In this document: piece by piece, positions 62,255-64,000 of the stretch
Numbering within the stretch: the first letter of the stretch is position 1
How the letters are laid out: every line of letters begins with the position of its first letter
Assembly: GCA_963575745.1 (NCBI GenBank)
Contig: CAUYUJ010015826.1
Coordinates: 747,430-811,429, forward strand
Direction of reading: 5' to 3'
DNA length: 64,000 nt
Source: Prorocentrum cordatum
Taxonomy: Eukaryota > Sar > Dinophyceae > Prorocentrales > Prorocentraceae
Translations under genes and position numbers: made by a program
The notes under the pieces: generated by a model
What the model was told of the DNA's origin: nothing
What the model saw: only the letters and a program-made list of their open reading frames with translations
Database searches by the model: none

Positions 62255-62880
62255 GGGCTTGGTGTCAATGCGGCGCTTTGGGGGTTCCTGGGGCCGCTTG
62301 GTTTACTCCTGGGGCGCTCGGGGGGGCATTCGGGGGGCCTCCTGGGGCCGCTTGGGGGACTCTTGGGGGCCTCCTGAGGGCCTCGTGGGGGCCTCTTGGG
62401 GCCTCTTGGGACCTCTCAGGGGCCTCTGGGGTCCTCCTGGGGGCTTCTTAGGGCCGAGGGCTGGACATGTTGTGTCGTGCTCCCCCCCTGGGGCCGCTCT
62501 TGGGGCGTTCTTGGGGCCCTCTTGGGCCGTCTTGGGGCCCTCTGGGGCCGTTTTGGGGCCATCTTGGCTCGTCGTGAGGCCCTTGTGGGGGGCTCTTGGG
62601 CACTCTTGAAGCGGTCTTGGGGGTTGGGGGCCTCTTGGGCCGTCGTCGGGCGTTGGAAAGCGGAAAGGGTGGGAATACCAAAATCTCACCAAAACCTAAG
62701 GATCAGCAATGAATTTTGCCTATTGGGGCCCTCTTGGGAGTGGTCTTGGAGGCCTCCTGGGGCGTTTGGGGGCCACATGGAGCGTCTTGGAGCGATCTTG
62801 TGGCATCTCGGAGCCCTCTTGTAGCATCTTGGGGGCGTTTTGGGGCGTCTGGAGGCTCTCTGGAGGACCTCGAGGGCGGC
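62255..62880. repeat. G-rich degenerate repeat (GCCGTCTTGGGGGCCTC family)
   Basis: Irregular units of about 15-35 bp made of GGGGCC, CTCTTGGG and GCCGTCTTGG. Minus-strand Pro/Gly/Arg frames are artefacts. Confidence 0.85.
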
Positions 62881-63056
62881 ACCCAGGAGGGAGAACATCT
62901 CTGACGGGAACCTCCCGGGACCCTCCCGGGAGTCTCCCGGGACCTTGCTGGGGTACTTTTCGTGGGGAGACCCCCAGGGGCCGCCCCGCGCGCGCGCAGA
63001 AGAATATTGTAAAGCAGTCACCGGAGATCTTAGCACGCCTCTGGCCCATGAGCTTC
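62881..63056. other. Unique spacer
   Basis: Contains three overlapping CTCCCGGGA words (about 62905-62945) and a 23-bp exact repeat of 62177-62199 at 63046-63068. No gene. Confidence 0.5.
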
Positions 63057-63950
63057 CTATGGATATTTGTTGCCCCCATCGTGCTTAAGGGCAACATCAC
63101 ATAAATAGTTTTGAGCATCCAGAAAAGTATCGAAACAAGGTCGAACGAGTATCGCCTCCCAGGGCCCGACTCGTGAAGACCTTCCAGTTTCGGTGTGTTG
63201 TGGTGCTCGACATTCTTTCTGGTGGTCAAGGCTAAAGTAGGTTGGAACATCATAAAAGAAGACGTCGTCCGCTTCTGACATTTCCCTTGGCACAGTGGCA
63301 GACCCACCAGCAAGGCTCTAGGAGGCTCCTGGTGAAACCCTGCTGCCCGAGGAAAGTGGCGACATTTCGGCACAGCGCGTCATCTAGTCCGCAGACGTTA
63401 ACGTTCTGGAGGATTAGAGATCGCTTCGGCAGGGTCACCCCCTCGCACGGTTCCACGAACACCTGTCCTTAAGATTTTGTCATGGGATGGCTCTGATAGA
63501 CGGCATCGCTCACGTCGGCGACTATCCGCCAGGAGGCCAAGATTCATGACAGTTTGGGGAAACATCATGATGTTCGACGTCTGCGGCGTGGGCACGTAGA
63601 CCATGAGTGAGCGCGGTTTTGGGTCTGGGTGCCCGTGGACGCACCACCTCGATTTCGCGCCGGGTTCTTTGAGGTTCCCCTCCGCCGGGTTCCATCGTCG
63701 GACCATCCGGTTTGAGATGATCCGACCAGGCTGAGCCTTCCGCATGGCCTCCGCCTTGCGCGGGGGATGACTGTGACGGCCCCTGTGGTTAACATGGTTT
63801 GCCAACTTTATCGCCCTTTGCCGCGCAGCTTGGCGCTTTCCTGAGGGTTGAGGGTTTTAATGACATTCCTCCGCTTCGGCAAGCGACGAAATTGCCGCCG
63901 TCATCGAACCCGCCTCGCGCCTCGCTCTGCCGCTGAGCCCCCGCCTCCAC
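63057..63950 (-). pseudogene. Decayed Ty1/copia reverse transcriptase
   Basis: Read right to left. Near 63880-63900 is TLNPQESAKLRGKG. 63805-63398 has RIISNRMVRRWNP, GAKSRWCVHGHPDP and YVPTPQTSNIMM, the RT entry motifs. 63462-63250 has LFVEPCEG, GLDDALCRNVATFLGQQGF and LLEPCWW. 63293-63057 has MSEADDVFFYD at the catalytic YVDD position. Frames shift at least twice and key residues are altered. This is a different element from the 18-kb one and lies on the opposite strand. Confidence 0.8.
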
Positions 63951-64000
63951 TGGCCTGGCTTGGACACCGCAACCACCGCCGCCGCCTACGTACCAGGGCG

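Overview
This window looks like nuclear DNA of a dinoflagellate (genus not determined). Three things point there. A host gene splits into at least 15 exons whose reading frame is kept only if introns start with GT, GC or GA and end in AG. Introns and spacers are full of very long microsatellites and minisatellites. The reverse transcriptases present (a Ty1/copia type with CCCH zinc fingers in Gag, and a LINE-like type) resemble those I know from dinoflagellate genomes. No prokaryotic operon, CRISPR, rRNA or convincing tRNA was seen.

Layout. 1-1500: a GC-rich segment and TATG/GATG microsatellite ending in a 100-N assembly gap. The same segment recurs about 99% identical at 4664-6060. 2522-17600: one plus-strand gene of about 1,576 residues with an N-terminal Cys/His motif and a C-terminal block of roughly 65 nine-residue Glu/Arg/Gln/Ala/Lys repeats, broken by two one-base deletions. 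17.6-25.4 kb: repeats, including a 328-bp CT tract, GGA tracts, a minisatellite of about 46 bp units and an 11-bp TTTAGCTTAGC array. 25472-43497: a complete 18.0-kb LTR retrotransposon. 43.5-50.6 kb: satellites and foldbacks. 50.8-52.1 kb: a less GC-rich island. 55.0-63.9 kb: decayed minus-strand retroelement fragments (LINE-like RT; Ty1/copia RT and RNase H) among more repeats.

The most interesting object is the 18-kb element. It has 197-bp LTRs (16 mismatches, no gaps), TG..CA ends on the 3' LTR, a perfect 5-bp target duplication (CCTTC), a polypurine tract, and the Ty1/copia order Gag-protease-integrase-RT-RNase H. Downstream of RNase H lies an extra block of about 8 kb of coding sequence (34474-42541), now split by several frameshifts and stops. 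This block contains an unmistakable Tpt1/KptA-type RNA 2'-phosphotransferase domain (about 38370-39190) followed by a long protein of unknown function with CxxC pairs. An LTR retrotransposon carrying an NAD-dependent RNA-repair enzyme is the candidate new system here.

How the parts relate. In the retroelement, Gag has a coiled-coil N-terminus, one intact and two degenerate CCCH fingers and an Arg/Ser-rich tail. It is in one ORF with the protease. Integrase starts at an ATGA overlap with that ORF. RT-RNase H follows in another frame, across a run of A and a 40-bp palindrome. LTR divergence of about 8% and several interruptions say this copy is old and probably inactive. Most remaining sequence is simple or tandem repeat in which open frames on both strands carry no meaning.
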